Source: PRS1 sp965250265 (GTDB lineage Bacteria > Bacteroidota > Bacteroidia > Flavobacteriales > Flavobacteriaceae). From it: a stretch of 64,000 bases of DNA. The notes below the pieces were generated by a model. It made no database searches and was not told where the DNA came from. It saw only the letters and a list, made by a program, of their open reading frames with translations. A program made the translations under genes and the position numbers. Where the stretch lies: the NCBI GenBank assembly GCA_965250265.1, contig CBDFNO010000014.1, forward strand, positions 372,001-436,000, written 5' to 3'. Of this stretch, positions 9,033 through 17,484 are shown piece by piece (position 1 is the stretch's first letter; each line of letters begins with the position of its first letter).

Positions 9033-10039
9033 TAATTTACACCAGGACAATCACAATCCCACTTTTCTCGTTTACATCTAAAGTTGTACCCAATAGTTAA
9101 TTGATGAAACCCACCATTATTAAACACTACTGAATTAGCTTGGTAAGAATAGGTATATGCAAAAATAAATTCTTTATAATCAACTCCAACTATAGGTGTA
9201 AAGTATTGCAACTTTTGGCTGCTTACTCCCGAACCATCTAAAAACTCAGCGCCGTCAAGACTTCTTCTATAGGATAAACCACCCCAAACTTTTCCAAAAG
9301 CCATTGTTTTATATGCTTTAATATTTGTATCAATAAAAGATTCTTGAGTAGCATCTCTATACATAAACATCAACGAGGGTTCAAAACTCCATTCACTTTT
9401 ACTTTTATGGAAAACGTTTCCAGCTGATATCAAGTAAGTCCTTAAATTAGTAAAACTAAGTCCTTGTTCATTAAAATTAATACCATCATTCTCTAATACA
9501 TTTTTTACTGTAACATGTGCATAAAAATTTGTATAATGATAAGAGAATCCAAAATCAATATTCAAATTAGTAGCACTTTGCTCTATTCCTGCAATAATAG
9601 GGTCAAATCCTTGCGACAAAAAAGATGTTTCATCAAGTTTATATTGGATTACTCCTACGCTTAATCCAAAGGACAGCATATTTAAATCTATTGGGTTTCT
9701 AGAAAACATTAAGTGATGTGCATAAGTTAAATAGACTCCATTTTGAGAATGAAATCCATTTTTATCACTATAAACAATCCCTCCAACACCAGAGCTAGAT
9801 TCTCCAATTCTACCATTTACACTTAAAGTCGATAATTTTGGAGCTTCATCTTGACCAAACCATTGTTGACGCGTAGTTAGCCTAATTTTATTACAATTAG
9901 CAACACCAGCCATTGAAGGATGAATAAGGTAATAATTATCAGTTAAATAATCTGAATAAATTGGTAATCCTTCTTGAGCTATACTAAATTGAGACAGCAA
10001 CATAATTATCCCAATTAAACAATGCTTTATTAATTTCAT
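9032..10039 (-). CDS. PorP/SprF-family outer-membrane protein
   Basis: 335 residues with a signal peptide (KHCLIGIIMLLSQFSIAQEG). The family opening QEGLPIYSDYLTDNYYLIHPSMAGVANCNKIRLTTRQQWFG is clear, followed by beta-barrel-like strands. PorP/SprF proteins are partners of giant adhesins such as SprB or of other type IX-secreted proteins. They are often encoded next to such a substrate, but here no adhesin gene adjoins, so the partner must be elsewhere. The C-terminus CKREKWDCDCPGVN is cysteine-rich and a little unusual. The gene is monocistronic. Confidence 0.92.
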   Translation of the reverse strand: MKLIKHCLIGIIMLLSQFSIAQEGLPIYSDYLTDNYYLIHPSMAGVANCNKIRLTTRQQWFGQDEAPKLSTLSVNGRIGESSSGVGGIVYSDKNGFHSQNGVYLTYAHHLMFSRNPIDLNMLSFGLSVGVIQYKLDETSFLSQGFDPIIAGIEQSATNLNIDFGFSYHYTNFYAHVTVKNVLENDGINFNEQGLSFTNLRTYLISAGNVFHKSKSEWSFEPSLMFMYRDATQESFIDTNIKAYKTMAFGKVWGGLSYRRSLDGAEFLDGSGVSSQKLQYFTPIVGVDYKEFIFAYTYSYQANSVVFNNGGFHQLTIGYNFRCKREKWDCDCPGVN

Positions 10040-10213
10040 ATCAATTTATTCTTTTTGTGTGAAATGAGTTTTAAAATAGGTGATAATTCCTTATTCACAA
10101 TTCACCATAGCTGTCAAATATATAAATTTATTTATTAACTATAATTAACTAAGATTTATGTTATCTTATAAACTAACTCCATATTTCTTTTATTATTTTT
10201 GTAAAAAATAGTT

Positions 10214-11119
10214 TTGATGAATAAAATTCACGTTTCCATACAAGAAACCAGTAGTTCTACAATTTTAAAATTTGAAACCAACACGTTTCTAACACAACAT
10301 GAAAGCTTTGAATTTAATAACATAGATGATGCAAAAAATTCACCTTTAGCGCAACAACTGTTTTATTTACCATTTGTAAAAAAAATATATATATCTGGTA
10401 ATTTTATTGCCCTCGAACGCTATGATACCGTTGAATGGACTGACGTTCAAAACGAAGTCTCAACTCAAATAGAAGACTACCTTAATAAGGGGGGAATCGT
10501 TGTTGAAAGTTCTGCTGAAAAGAAAAAGATTCCTATAACTATTTATGCAGAAAGCACACCAAATCCTTCTGCTATTAAGTTTGTGGCAAATAAAAAAATA
10601 GTTCCTAAAGCTTTTGAGTATACATCGATTGATGAGGCTAAGGCCTCTCCTTTTGCAAAAGAGTTATTTAACTTTCCTTTTGTTAAAAATGTTTTTATTG
10701 ATGAAAATTACGTTTCTATAACTAAACATGACACTGCCGATTGGAATGATATCACCATGGAATTGAGAGAGTTTATTAGAAACTATATAGAGAATGGTAA
10801 AGATATAGTTCTTGCTCGTGCTCTTGAAATTACGAAAAATAATGAAGCATCTAAAGAAGAAGAATTTGAAGCTTTAGACGATATCTCGAAGGAAATTGTA
10901 AATATCCTTGAAGAATATGTAAAACCAGCAGTAGCGAGTGATGGTGGTAATATTCAATTTGAATCCTATGATGCTAAAAGCAAAACCGTAAAAGTAATTC
11001 TACAAGGTGCATGTAGTGGTTGCCCATCGTCGACATATACACTAAAAACTGGCATCGAGAACATGCTAAAAGAGATGCTTAAAGGTAAGGTTGAACTCGT
11101 TGAAGCCATTAATGGCTAA
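10214..11119 (+). CDS. NifU-family Fe-S scaffold/carrier with a duplicated Nfu N-terminal domain
   Basis: 301 residues in three parts. Residues about 5-95 and 113-200 are two copies of the Nfu N-terminal domain; compare DDAKNSPLAQQLFYLPFVKKIYI with DEAKASPFAKELFNFPFVKNVFI. Residues about 222-300 are the NifU C-terminal domain with the Fe-S ligand pair Cys267 and Cys270 in GACSGCPSS. Nfu proteins deliver 4Fe-4S clusters to target enzymes, such as those in the respiratory chain. The first N-terminal copy is the more divergent one. An apparent TATTTTTG element lies about 15 bases before the ATG. Confidence 0.92.
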   Translation: MMNKIHVSIQETSSSTILKFETNTFLTQHESFEFNNIDDAKNSPLAQQLFYLPFVKKIYISGNFIALERYDTVEWTDVQNEVSTQIEDYLNKGGIVVESSAEKKKIPITIYAESTPNPSAIKFVANKKIVPKAFEYTSIDEAKASPFAKELFNFPFVKNVFIDENYVSITKHDTADWNDITMELREFIRNYIENGKDIVLARALEITKNNEASKEEEFEALDDISKEIVNILEEYVKPAVASDGGNIQFESYDAKSKTVKVILQGACSGCPSSTYTLKTGIENMLKEMLKGKVELVEAING

Positions 11120-11201
11120 ATCATTGTTTTGATTTTAATTCTATAAAGAACAGTACAACCATGAGTTCTTTTGTATACTTTAATTTCCCTAACTTTGAAA
11201 T

Positions 11202-13304
11202 ATGAAATACATTCCGTTATTATTAATTATTACTTTAATAAGTTGTAAAGGTCAAAATACAGAGTCTATGAAACATCAATATACCAATGACCTCATTAAC
11301 GAAACAAGCCCATATTTACTTCAGCATGCACATAACCCAGTAAATTGGAAAGCCTGGAATGACAATTCATTAGCAAAAGCCAAGCAAGAAAATAAACTCA
11401 TCATAATTAGTGTTGGTTATGCAGCTTGCCATTGGTGCCATGTTATGGAACATGAAAGCTTCGAAGACAGTCTTGTTGCGCAAACTATGAACTCCAACTA
11501 TATTAGTATTAAAGTAGATAGAGAAGAACGTCCAGATGTTGACCAAGTATATATGAATGCTGTACAACTTATGACTGGTAGTGGTGGTTGGCCACTAAAT
11601 GTTGTTGCATTACCAGATGGAAGACCCATTTGGGGAGGCACTTACTTTAAAAAAAATCAATGGATAAATGCTTTAGAGCAAATCTCAAAAACCTTTAAAG
11701 AATCTCCGGAAAAACTTTATGAATATGCCGATAAACTAGAGCAAGGTGTAAAATCTATTGACATTGTATCATTAAATACAAATGAAGCAGTCTTTGAAAA
11801 TGAATTTATTGATAAAACTGTAAAAAAATGGTCGAGACAATTTGATAATAGAGAAGGTGGAATGAACAGGTCTCCAAAATTTATGATGCCAAATAATTAT
11901 CATTTTTTATTGCGTTATGGGTATCAAAATAACGATGAGAAATTACAAGATTATGTAAACTTAACGCTCACTAAAATGGCCTATGGTGGTGTTTTTGATC
12001 AAATTGGTGGTGGTTTTTCAAGATACTCTACAGATATTGTTTGGCACGTACCCCATTTTGAAAAAATGCTATATGATAATGCCCAGTTAGTAAGTCTATA
12101 TGCAGATGCTTATCTTATTACAAAAAACGAGCTCTACAAAGACGTTATCACTGAATCCTTAAAATTTGTTGAGCGTGAATTGACTGCTCCAAATGGCGTG
12201 TTTTACACTTCACTTGATGCAGATAGTAATACTGAAGAAGGCAAACTTGAGGAAGGTGCTTTTTATGTCTGGAAAAAAGAAACCCTTAAAACGCTTATTA
12301 ATGATGATTATGATATTTTTTCTGACTACTATAGCATAAACAATTATGGGATTTGGGAAGATGGAAATTATGTACTCATACGTAAAGATGATGATGCCTC
12401 TATTTTAAAGAAACACAAACTTACCAATGAAGATCTTCAAGCAAAGAAAGAAAATTGGAAACAGATTTTATTTGCTGAACGTGAAAAAAGAGATAAGCCT
12501 AGATTAGATGATAAAACCTTAACCTCATTAAATGCTTTAATGATAAAAGGCTATGTTGATGCATATCGTGTATTAGGAGATGAAAACTATTTAGAATCAG
12601 CGCTGAAAAATGCAAATTTTATATTAAACACACAATTACGAGGAGATGGTGGTTTGTACCATAATTACAAAGATGGGAAAAGTTCAATAAATGGATATCT
12701 TGAAGATTACGCTCCAACTATAGAAGCTTTTATTACACTTTATGAAAACACATTAGACCAAAAATGGTTGAATAATTCAAGAAATTTGGCGAACTACGCA
12801 CTCGATCATTTCTTTGATGACAAAAGTAAAATGTTCTTTTTTACTTCTAATGAAGACGCATCATTAATTACCAGAAATATCGAATATAGAGATAATGTTA
12901 TTCCTGCAAGTAACTCTATCATGGCAAAAAATTTGTTTAAATTATCCCATTATTTTGATAATGAAACCTATTTCACAATAGCTACCACTATGCTTAACAA
13001 TGTGAAACCTGAAATTGAAAGTTACAGCTCTAGTTATTCAAATTGGTTAGATTTAATGCTAAATTATTCCAATGAATTTTATGAAGTAGCAATCGTTGGA
13101 GAAGACGTTTTCGAAAAAATTAAAGATCTAAACAACACATATATTCCAAATAAAATGATTGTTGGAAGCCAAAGTGAAAATGAGCTGCCTTTATTAAAGA
13201 ATAGATATGTTGAAGACAAGACACTCATTTACGTATGTGTAAACAAGGCTTGTAAATTTCCTGTAGAACAAGTAGATGAAGCAATAAAATTAATACAAAA
13301 CTAA
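11202..13304 (+). CDS. Thioredoxin-domain protein of the DUF255/YyaL (SSP411) family, lipoprotein
   Basis: 700 residues. A short leader ends in LISC (Cys15), predicting a lipoprotein. The DUF255 thioredoxin-fold domain follows with NETSPYLLQHAHNPVNW and the CxxC motif ACHWCH (Cys76, Cys79). The rest is an alpha/alpha-barrel like N-acylglucosamine 2-epimerase, with GGVFDQIGGGFSRYS, HFEKMLYDNAQL and DADS. The biochemical role of the family is not firmly known. A TAACTTTG element sits 4 bases before the ATG, suggesting transcription starts at or very near the start codon. The DUF1304 gene follows by 6 bases and is probably co-transcribed. Confidence 0.9.
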   Translation: MKYIPLLLIITLISCKGQNTESMKHQYTNDLINETSPYLLQHAHNPVNWKAWNDNSLAKAKQENKLIIISVGYAACHWCHVMEHESFEDSLVAQTMNSNYISIKVDREERPDVDQVYMNAVQLMTGSGGWPLNVVALPDGRPIWGGTYFKKNQWINALEQISKTFKESPEKLYEYADKLEQGVKSIDIVSLNTNEAVFENEFIDKTVKKWSRQFDNREGGMNRSPKFMMPNNYHFLLRYGYQNNDEKLQDYVNLTLTKMAYGGVFDQIGGGFSRYSTDIVWHVPHFEKMLYDNAQLVSLYADAYLITKNELYKDVITESLKFVERELTAPNGVFYTSLDADSNTEEGKLEEGAFYVWKKETLKTLINDDYDIFSDYYSINNYGIWEDGNYVLIRKDDDASILKKHKLTNEDLQAKKENWKQILFAEREKRDKPRLDDKTLTSLNALMIKGYVDAYRVLGDENYLESALKNANFILNTQLRGDGGLYHNYKDGKSSINGYLEDYAPTIEAFITLYENTLDQKWLNNSRNLANYALDHFFDDKSKMFFFTSNEDASLITRNIEYRDNVIPASNSIMAKNLFKLSHYFDNETYFTIATTMLNNVKPEIESYSSSYSNWLDLMLNYSNEFYEVAIVGEDVFEKIKDLNNTYIPNKMIVGSQSENELPLLKNRYVEDKTLIYVCVNKACKFPVEQVDEAIKLIQN

Positions 13305-13310
13305 AATGTT

Positions 13311-13667
13311 ATGAATCTGTTACTTACCATCTTAATTGTATTTGTGGCCATAGAACATCTTTATTTTCTCATTTTAGAAATGTTTCTCTGGACAAAACCA
13401 AAAGGCATAAAAACATTTGGTTTAAAATCTAAAGAGTTTGCCCAAGACACAAAAGTTCTTGCTGCCAACCAAGGATTATATAATGGGTTTTTGGCTGCTG
13501 GATTGATTTGGTCAATAATTATTAAAGACATAAATGTTGCAATATTCTTTTTATGCTGTGTTGCAGTAGCTGGAATTTATGGCGCTTACTCTACAAAAAA
13601 GATTAGGTTGTTTTATATACAAGCTGTTCCTGCAATTATAACAGTTCTTTTTATTATTTTGAGTTGA
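13311..13667 (+). CDS. DUF1304 small integral membrane protein
   Basis: 118 residues with four predicted membrane helices and the family features AIEHLYFLILEMFLW near the start and NQGLYNGFLAAGLIW in the middle. The function of DUF1304 proteins is not known. It is 6 bases downstream of the DUF255 gene and probably in the same operon. It is the last gene before the accessory region, whose left edge falls in the following 100 bases. Confidence 0.88.
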   Translation: MNLLLTILIVFVAIEHLYFLILEMFLWTKPKGIKTFGLKSKEFAQDTKVLAANQGLYNGFLAAGLIWSIIIKDINVAIFFLCCVAVAGIYGAYSTKKIRLFYIQAVPAIITVLFIILS

Positions 13668-13765
13668 AAAATCATCCGGTTATATATAGCCCGGTTATAT
13701 TAAAAGTGTAGGGTCTAGGTAGGACTGTAATAACAATTCTAATTAAGAATAATATAATAACAAAT

Positions 13766-14371
13766 TTATATGGCTTCGATAAGTTCTGTGCAAATATTAT
13801 TTGTAATAATATTTTTGATTCCAGAAATATAGTCATTAACAAATTTGCGTCTGTAAACCAAGATGTAAGAAGGATGATGAATAGGAATAATAAGTGTTTC
13901 GTTAATATTAAAAACCTTATAAACGAAATTAGTTCCTAAATTTCCTAGTGTAAAACCGTATTTTTTTAAAATAAAATCTGCTACCTGTCTGCCTAATAAA
14001 AAAATTATTTTTGGTCGATGAACATTAATTTCATCTTTGAGATTTGGAAAGCATTTATTCATCTCTATTAATTCAGGATACCTTATTTTATTTTCATTTA
14101 ATGGTAAGCATTTTACCACGTTCGTTTTGAAAAAAGTAATACTGGAATCACAGATATCTTCAATGTCGCTTATTAATTTGCCAGACCTTGTTGAAGGAGA
14201 GAGTGGTATATGCCTTTGCTCATTATCATCAATTTGTACAGCAGATAATCCAACCCAAAAAACATCTGCATTTTGTTTGTAATCACTTAAAGGAAATTGG
14301 TTTAAATATAGCTTACAAGACTTACATAGTCTTGACTTTTCTGGATTTATTTGCGTGTCGTAAACTTCCAA
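13766..14371 (-). CDS. 4Fe-4S uracil-DNA-glycosylase-like protein (UDG superfamily)
   Basis: 201 residues. Four cysteines match the cluster ligands of family 4/5 uracil-DNA glycosylases: Cys16 and Cys19 (CKSC), Cys88 (TNVVKCLP) and Cys107 (NKCFPNL). Other family signs are SGKLISDI (63-70), the RPKIIFLLGR strand (119-128) and the HPSY motif at 166-169. The usual first active-site motif (GExPG) is replaced by GLSAV at 41-45, so the usual water-activating residue is not obvious. The protein may process a different base or only bind DNA. It is the last gene of a four-gene operon and overlaps the radical SAM gene by 50 bases. The CxxC near the N-terminus requires this start. Confidence 0.82.
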   Translation of the reverse strand: MEVYDTQINPEKSRLCKSCKLYLNQFPLSDYKQNADVFWVGLSAVQIDDNEQRHIPLSPSTRSGKLISDIEDICDSSITFFKTNVVKCLPLNENKIRYPELIEMNKCFPNLKDEINVHRPKIIFLLGRQVADFILKKYGFTLGNLGTNFVYKVFNINETLIIPIHHPSYILVYRRKFVNDYISGIKNIITNNICTELIEAI

Positions 14372-15728
14372 TCAGCTTGGTGGAATTAAGTTCGGTTGTT
14401 TTACAAATATAGGAATGTAAATCGTCTAAACCAACTTTAGAATAATTTCCACTATGAAAATTAAACTGTAGTCGGTTCACCAAATGTGAAAGATTTTCGT
14501 TAGGTCTGATAGCTTCTATTTTTGAAGCATCAAAACCTTCACTTAATAAATCGTTGTATAAAGCTGTTCCATGATATGGTCGATATTGGAATACTGAAGT
14601 TCTGAAGTGGACACCATAATCATCTGCAATTTTTGAAAGCTGTAATGCTAAATTATAAGTCAACTCCATATCTTCAACAGTCTCGTTTGGAAAACCATAA
14701 ATAAAATAAGCCTTAATACCAATACCAGCTTGAAGAACTTTACTTAAATTATCCAAAATCAAATCTGTATTATTTGTTTTATTAATGGATTTGAGAATAG
14801 TAGGTGAGCCAGACTCAATTCCTATAAATAGTTCTTCACAACCACTATTTTTCATTTGAACGAGCTCTTCAACTTCAACATTTCGAAAAGTTTGAACATG
14901 AGCCATAGACCTCCATTTAAAACTAAATGGTTCAAAAACTTTAGTCGCATAGAGTACGTATTTTCCACTTTTCAAAAACAAATCGTCTAGGACTCGTATT
15001 GAATTTACTTCTGGAAAATCTCTAGTTATATGTTGAAGCTCCCTTTGTACTGAAACTATTGAACGTTCGCGTATTCCAAAATCTTTATTTAACGAATACG
15101 CCGCCGCACAGAAAGTACAATTAAAAATACAACCTCTACTTGTTACAATATTAGCTTCTTTAAATCCTAAAGGATGTACAACAGGCTCATTAATAAAAAA
15201 TGTTCTGTCGAGTTTTAGGTCGTTAATGTTTTTGACATAATATTTGGAATGACTTGTAACTTTAAAAAAACGCTTGTTTCCTTCTACCATGATAGGTTCT
15301 TCAGAAACAGTTTCTTTAATTATATCAGAAATTATATGCTCTCCATCTCCAGTTACAATGTCTATAGGATTATCTGTATTCCACTGAATAACATCTTTAT
15401 AAAGCTCTTTAGTAGACAAACCGCCTATAATTATTTTTGTATTGAAATTGATGTTGTCAACGATCTCTTTAACCAAATTATAATTAGTAGTAAAAATATT
15501 TAACCCAATAAATTCTGGCATTTCTGAATTGATAATCTTCATTAATTCATTTAGGGGTAATTGTTGAGCGACTGCATCTATTAATGATACTTTAAACCCA
15601 TCATTTTTTAAGGAAGTAGCAATATAACCTAGCCCCAATGGCGGCAAGGAATCCTCATCATAAAGTGGATTGAAATCTTTAAATAATGGACTATTTATTA
15701 GTATTATATGTGATTTTGTCTTGTTCAA
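14322..15728 (-). CDS. Radical SAM enzyme with N-terminal B12-binding domain
   Basis: 468 residues. A cobalamin-binding-like domain spans about 1-150 (PPLGLGYIATSLKNDGFKVSLID, then IIIGGLSTK and GDGEHII). It is followed by a radical SAM barrel whose cluster motif is Cys200-x3-Cys204-x2-Cys207 (RGCIFNCTFC). Further barrel motifs are SIRVLDDLFL, ELFIGIESGSP and AYFIYGFPNET. The usual B12-ligand DxHxxG motif is not seen, as in many members of this class. The class methylates or rearranges unactivated carbons; the substrate here is unknown. It overlaps both neighbours (38 bases with the PIN gene, 50 with the UDG-like gene). The link to a DNA glycosylase-like protein suggests a nucleic-acid substrate, which is inference. 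Confidence 0.85.
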   Translation of the reverse strand: MNKTKSHIILINSPLFKDFNPLYDEDSLPPLGLGYIATSLKNDGFKVSLIDAVAQQLPLNELMKIINSEMPEFIGLNIFTTNYNLVKEIVDNINFNTKIIIGGLSTKELYKDVIQWNTDNPIDIVTGDGEHIISDIIKETVSEEPIMVEGNKRFFKVTSHSKYYVKNINDLKLDRTFFINEPVVHPLGFKEANIVTSRGCIFNCTFCAAAYSLNKDFGIRERSIVSVQRELQHITRDFPEVNSIRVLDDLFLKSGKYVLYATKVFEPFSFKWRSMAHVQTFRNVEVEELVQMKNSGCEELFIGIESGSPTILKSINKTNNTDLILDNLSKVLQAGIGIKAYFIYGFPNETVEDMELTYNLALQLSKIADDYGVHFRTSVFQYRPYHGTALYNDLLSEGFDASKIEAIRPNENLSHLVNRLQFNFHSGNYSKVGLDDLHSYICKTTELNSTKLIGSLRHANKSRKVKTM

Positions 15729-16224
15729 ATTCCGTTATTAAGGTTTTACATAATTTTATTGGTATTCGTGAATTAATTTTCATAAGGAGTCTAACTTTTT
15801 CAATAGCGACTTCATTACTTATTAGTTTAGAGTTAAAGAGTTCTATAATAACCCACAAAGTACCACAAATGGTAGCACCTTCTTTATTACCTGCTTTTCT
15901 CAACAGCTTATCTGCGCTTAATAATGTGGCGTTAATACGCAAAGACAACTCTAATACTGTTGTATCAGCATAACTAATGCCAGGGTACTTATTCATAAGA
16001 TTGAGAATATCCATCAACGAACCGTCTTTTTCCTTTTGTATCTTACTATTTTTAATAAGGTCATCAAGGAGGAATGCTTGTCCTTCATCTGTGATTTCTT
16101 TAACAACAGATTGAGAAGTGATAACGATATAATCCAAACTCAAGAATATATCCAACAAATCCAACTCTATTAAATCAATAATTATACAGGCATCTTTAAC
16201 AAGTATTTTTTTTGATTTATCCAA
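15691..16224 (-). CDS. PIN-domain protein (DUF3368-like), probable ribonuclease
   Basis: 177 residues. The acidic residues expected in a PIN nuclease are present: Asp11 and Asp17 (VKDACIIIDL), Glu43 (VVKEI), Asp87 (YADTTVLEL) and Asp105 (LLSADKLLRKA). PIN domains of this type are usually metal-dependent RNases and often the toxin of a toxin-antitoxin pair. It starts inside the end of the HTH-ImmA/IrrE gene (8-base overlap), so the two are co-translated. Xre-ImmA/IrrE genes beside PIN-domain genes have been proposed as toxin-antitoxin-like modules. No separate small antitoxin is visible. Confidence 0.82.
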   Translation of the reverse strand: MDKSKKILVKDACIIIDLIELDLLDIFLSLDYIVITSQSVVKEITDEGQAFLLDDLIKNSKIQKEKDGSLMDILNLMNKYPGISYADTTVLELSLRINATLLSADKLLRKAGNKEGATICGTLWVIIELFNSKLISNEVAIEKVRLLMKINSRIPIKLCKTLITEFEQDKITYNTNK

Positions 16225-17290
16225 CAGGCTTCATTCTTTTAATATCAAGTACAGAAAGGTTACATAAACTAGCTGCCTTACTAACTGAAATTAATTCTTC
16301 TGATATTGCTCGATCTATCAGTTGCAAAAACCTATTAGATTTTTCATTACCAATATATTTCCCAGGTTCATTTTTTGAGCCAAACTCTTTATTTAACCAA
16401 ATGGACCATCTTTTATGATAGTTAATAGTTATAATTCCAATTTGCTTAAGCCTATAAACTATTGCACGTATTGAAATTCCAAAATATTCCTTTATAGCAA
16501 TTAACTCATTAATTTTAATATAACTGCGCTTAATTCCACCTATCATTTTGATAAGTCTAGCCTTTGGAATTAAAAAGCAGCTCGCAAAGTAGTGACACAT
16601 TTTTTCTAGTAGACGATCATCTTCTTGAATTTTTTCAGTAAATTTTAGCAAACTATGGGCTAATTCATGAATAATTGTGAAGCGAATACGCTCTAATGGC
16701 TTATCAGCAGTATTGATTATTACGAGTGGACTGCCTCCTTTTATATCAATAGCTACACCATCAATAGCATTTGTATGTTTAATAGTATATACTTTAATCC
16801 CTACAGATTCAAGCATTTCAATAAGATTGCTTATAGGTTGAGAACCCAACTCCCATGAATCACGTAAAACATTAGCAGCCTTTTCTACATCATTTAAACT
16901 CTTTATTTTTATGTCCTTTACTGGATTATAGAACGAATTTCCAACACCTAATATGTTCTCAATTTCTGAGTAATTCTCATAGTAAGATCTAGCCTTCTCT
17001 AAAATCGCTTCTTCATCCTTTTTAGGCAAACTTTTTCTTTTTCTAAAAGAGACAGTTTTAAACTCTACAAAATTGTCTTTTAGAAAAAAATCAACTTTTA
17101 AATTCAAAGCTTCTGATAAAGCAAAAAGAACAGAGCTACTAGGTTGCATCAACCCCTTCTCATATTTACTCAATGATTGTTTAGTAACCTCGTTATCAAT
17201 TTTTTCAGAAAGCTCACGCAATGAAAGACCCGCAATCATTCTTGCAGATCGCAAACGAGAACCAAATATATCTAATTGCATAGTATTCAT
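16217..17290 (-). CDS. Xre-type HTH plus ImmA/IrrE metallopeptidase regulator
   Basis: 357 residues. A helix-turn-helix domain covers about 8-66 (RLRSARMIAGLSLRELSEKI, KQSLSKYEKG), and an ImmA/IrrE peptidase domain covers about 150-270. The zinc motif HELAH is at His208-Glu209-His212, preceded by RIRFTI; a second conserved stretch is HYFASCFLIPK. A C-terminal segment (about 300-357) resembles a further small HTH. In the family, IrrE/ImmA peptidases cut a repressor after DNA damage or induction. Here repressor-like DNA binding and peptidase are fused in one chain. It is the first gene of the operon, and its promoter lies within a perfect inverted repeat, which suggests autoregulation. Its stop overlaps the PIN gene start. 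Confidence 0.88.
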   Translation of the reverse strand: MNTMQLDIFGSRLRSARMIAGLSLRELSEKIDNEVTKQSLSKYEKGLMQPSSSVLFALSEALNLKVDFFLKDNFVEFKTVSFRKRKSLPKKDEEAILEKARSYYENYSEIENILGVGNSFYNPVKDIKIKSLNDVEKAANVLRDSWELGSQPISNLIEMLESVGIKVYTIKHTNAIDGVAIDIKGGSPLVIINTADKPLERIRFTIIHELAHSLLKFTEKIQEDDRLLEKMCHYFASCFLIPKARLIKMIGGIKRSYIKINELIAIKEYFGISIRAIVYRLKQIGIITINYHKRWSIWLNKEFGSKNEPGKYIGNEKSNRFLQLIDRAISEELISVSKAASLCNLSVLDIKRMKPVG

Positions 17291-17302
17291 AAAAATTTGT
17301 TG

Positions 17303-17338
17303 GTTGACAAATGTAAATAAAATAATTAACTTGTCAAC
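17303..17338 (-). promoter_or_regulatory. Promoter inside an inverted-repeat operator for the HTH-ImmA/IrrE operon
   Basis: GTTGACAA at 17303-17310 and TTGTCAAC at 17331-17338 form a perfect 8-bp inverted repeat with a 20-base spacer. Read on the minus strand, the right arm supplies TTGAC as a -33 element. The left arm contributes the end of TACATTTG (complement of 17308-17315), a full match to the Bacteroidetes TAnnTTTG -7 element, 17 bases after TTGAC. Transcription would begin near 17303, about 13 bases before the ATG at 17290. A dimer of the encoded HTH protein binding both arms would cover both promoter elements. Confidence 0.7.
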
Positions 17339-17405
17339 TATAAAAGTAAATAAATACTGATTTAATGGTAATTAATCATATATTGAGTTGTATGTTATTT
17401 TAAAT

Positions 17406-17447
17406 GCGGGTTCGAGTCCCGTCCAGACCGCAAGATTGTAAAAGCTT
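17406..17447 (+). repeat. tRNA-Asp 3'-end fragment, copy 1 (probable att site)
   Basis: The T-arm (GCGGG, TTCGAGT loop, CCCGT) and the 3' acceptor strand CCAGACC-G of a tRNA are present, ending in CAAGATT. The 5' half, D-arm and anticodon are absent. The sequence fits the tRNA-Asp(GTC) 3' end typical of flavobacteria (recognised from memory). The stretch 17414-17447 recurs exactly at 24207-24240, and its first 24 bases recur at 21366-21389. Tyrosine recombinases commonly use tRNA 3' ends as attachment sites, so this is read as an att scar. Confidence 0.75.
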
Positions 17448-17471
17448 CAATGAAAGTTGAGGCTTTTTTTA
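17438..17471 (+). terminator. Terminator belonging to the tRNA fragment
   Basis: AAAGCTTCAA and TTGAGGCTTT form a stem with one G-U pair around a 6-base loop (TGAAAG), followed by seven T residues. It directly follows the tRNA-Asp 3' end and is presumably the original tRNA terminator carried along with it. Only its left arm (to AAGCTT) is kept in the third copy at 24240. Confidence 0.75.
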
Positions 17472-17484
17472 GCAATTTAAAGAT

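Noticed and set aside
13711..13730. GGTCTAGGTAGGACTG resembles the 5' end of the same tRNA-Asp (GGTCTGGTAG...), which would make a split tRNA across block A.
   Set aside because: The match needs gaps after the first five bases and the D-arm is not formed. Too short to distinguish from chance.
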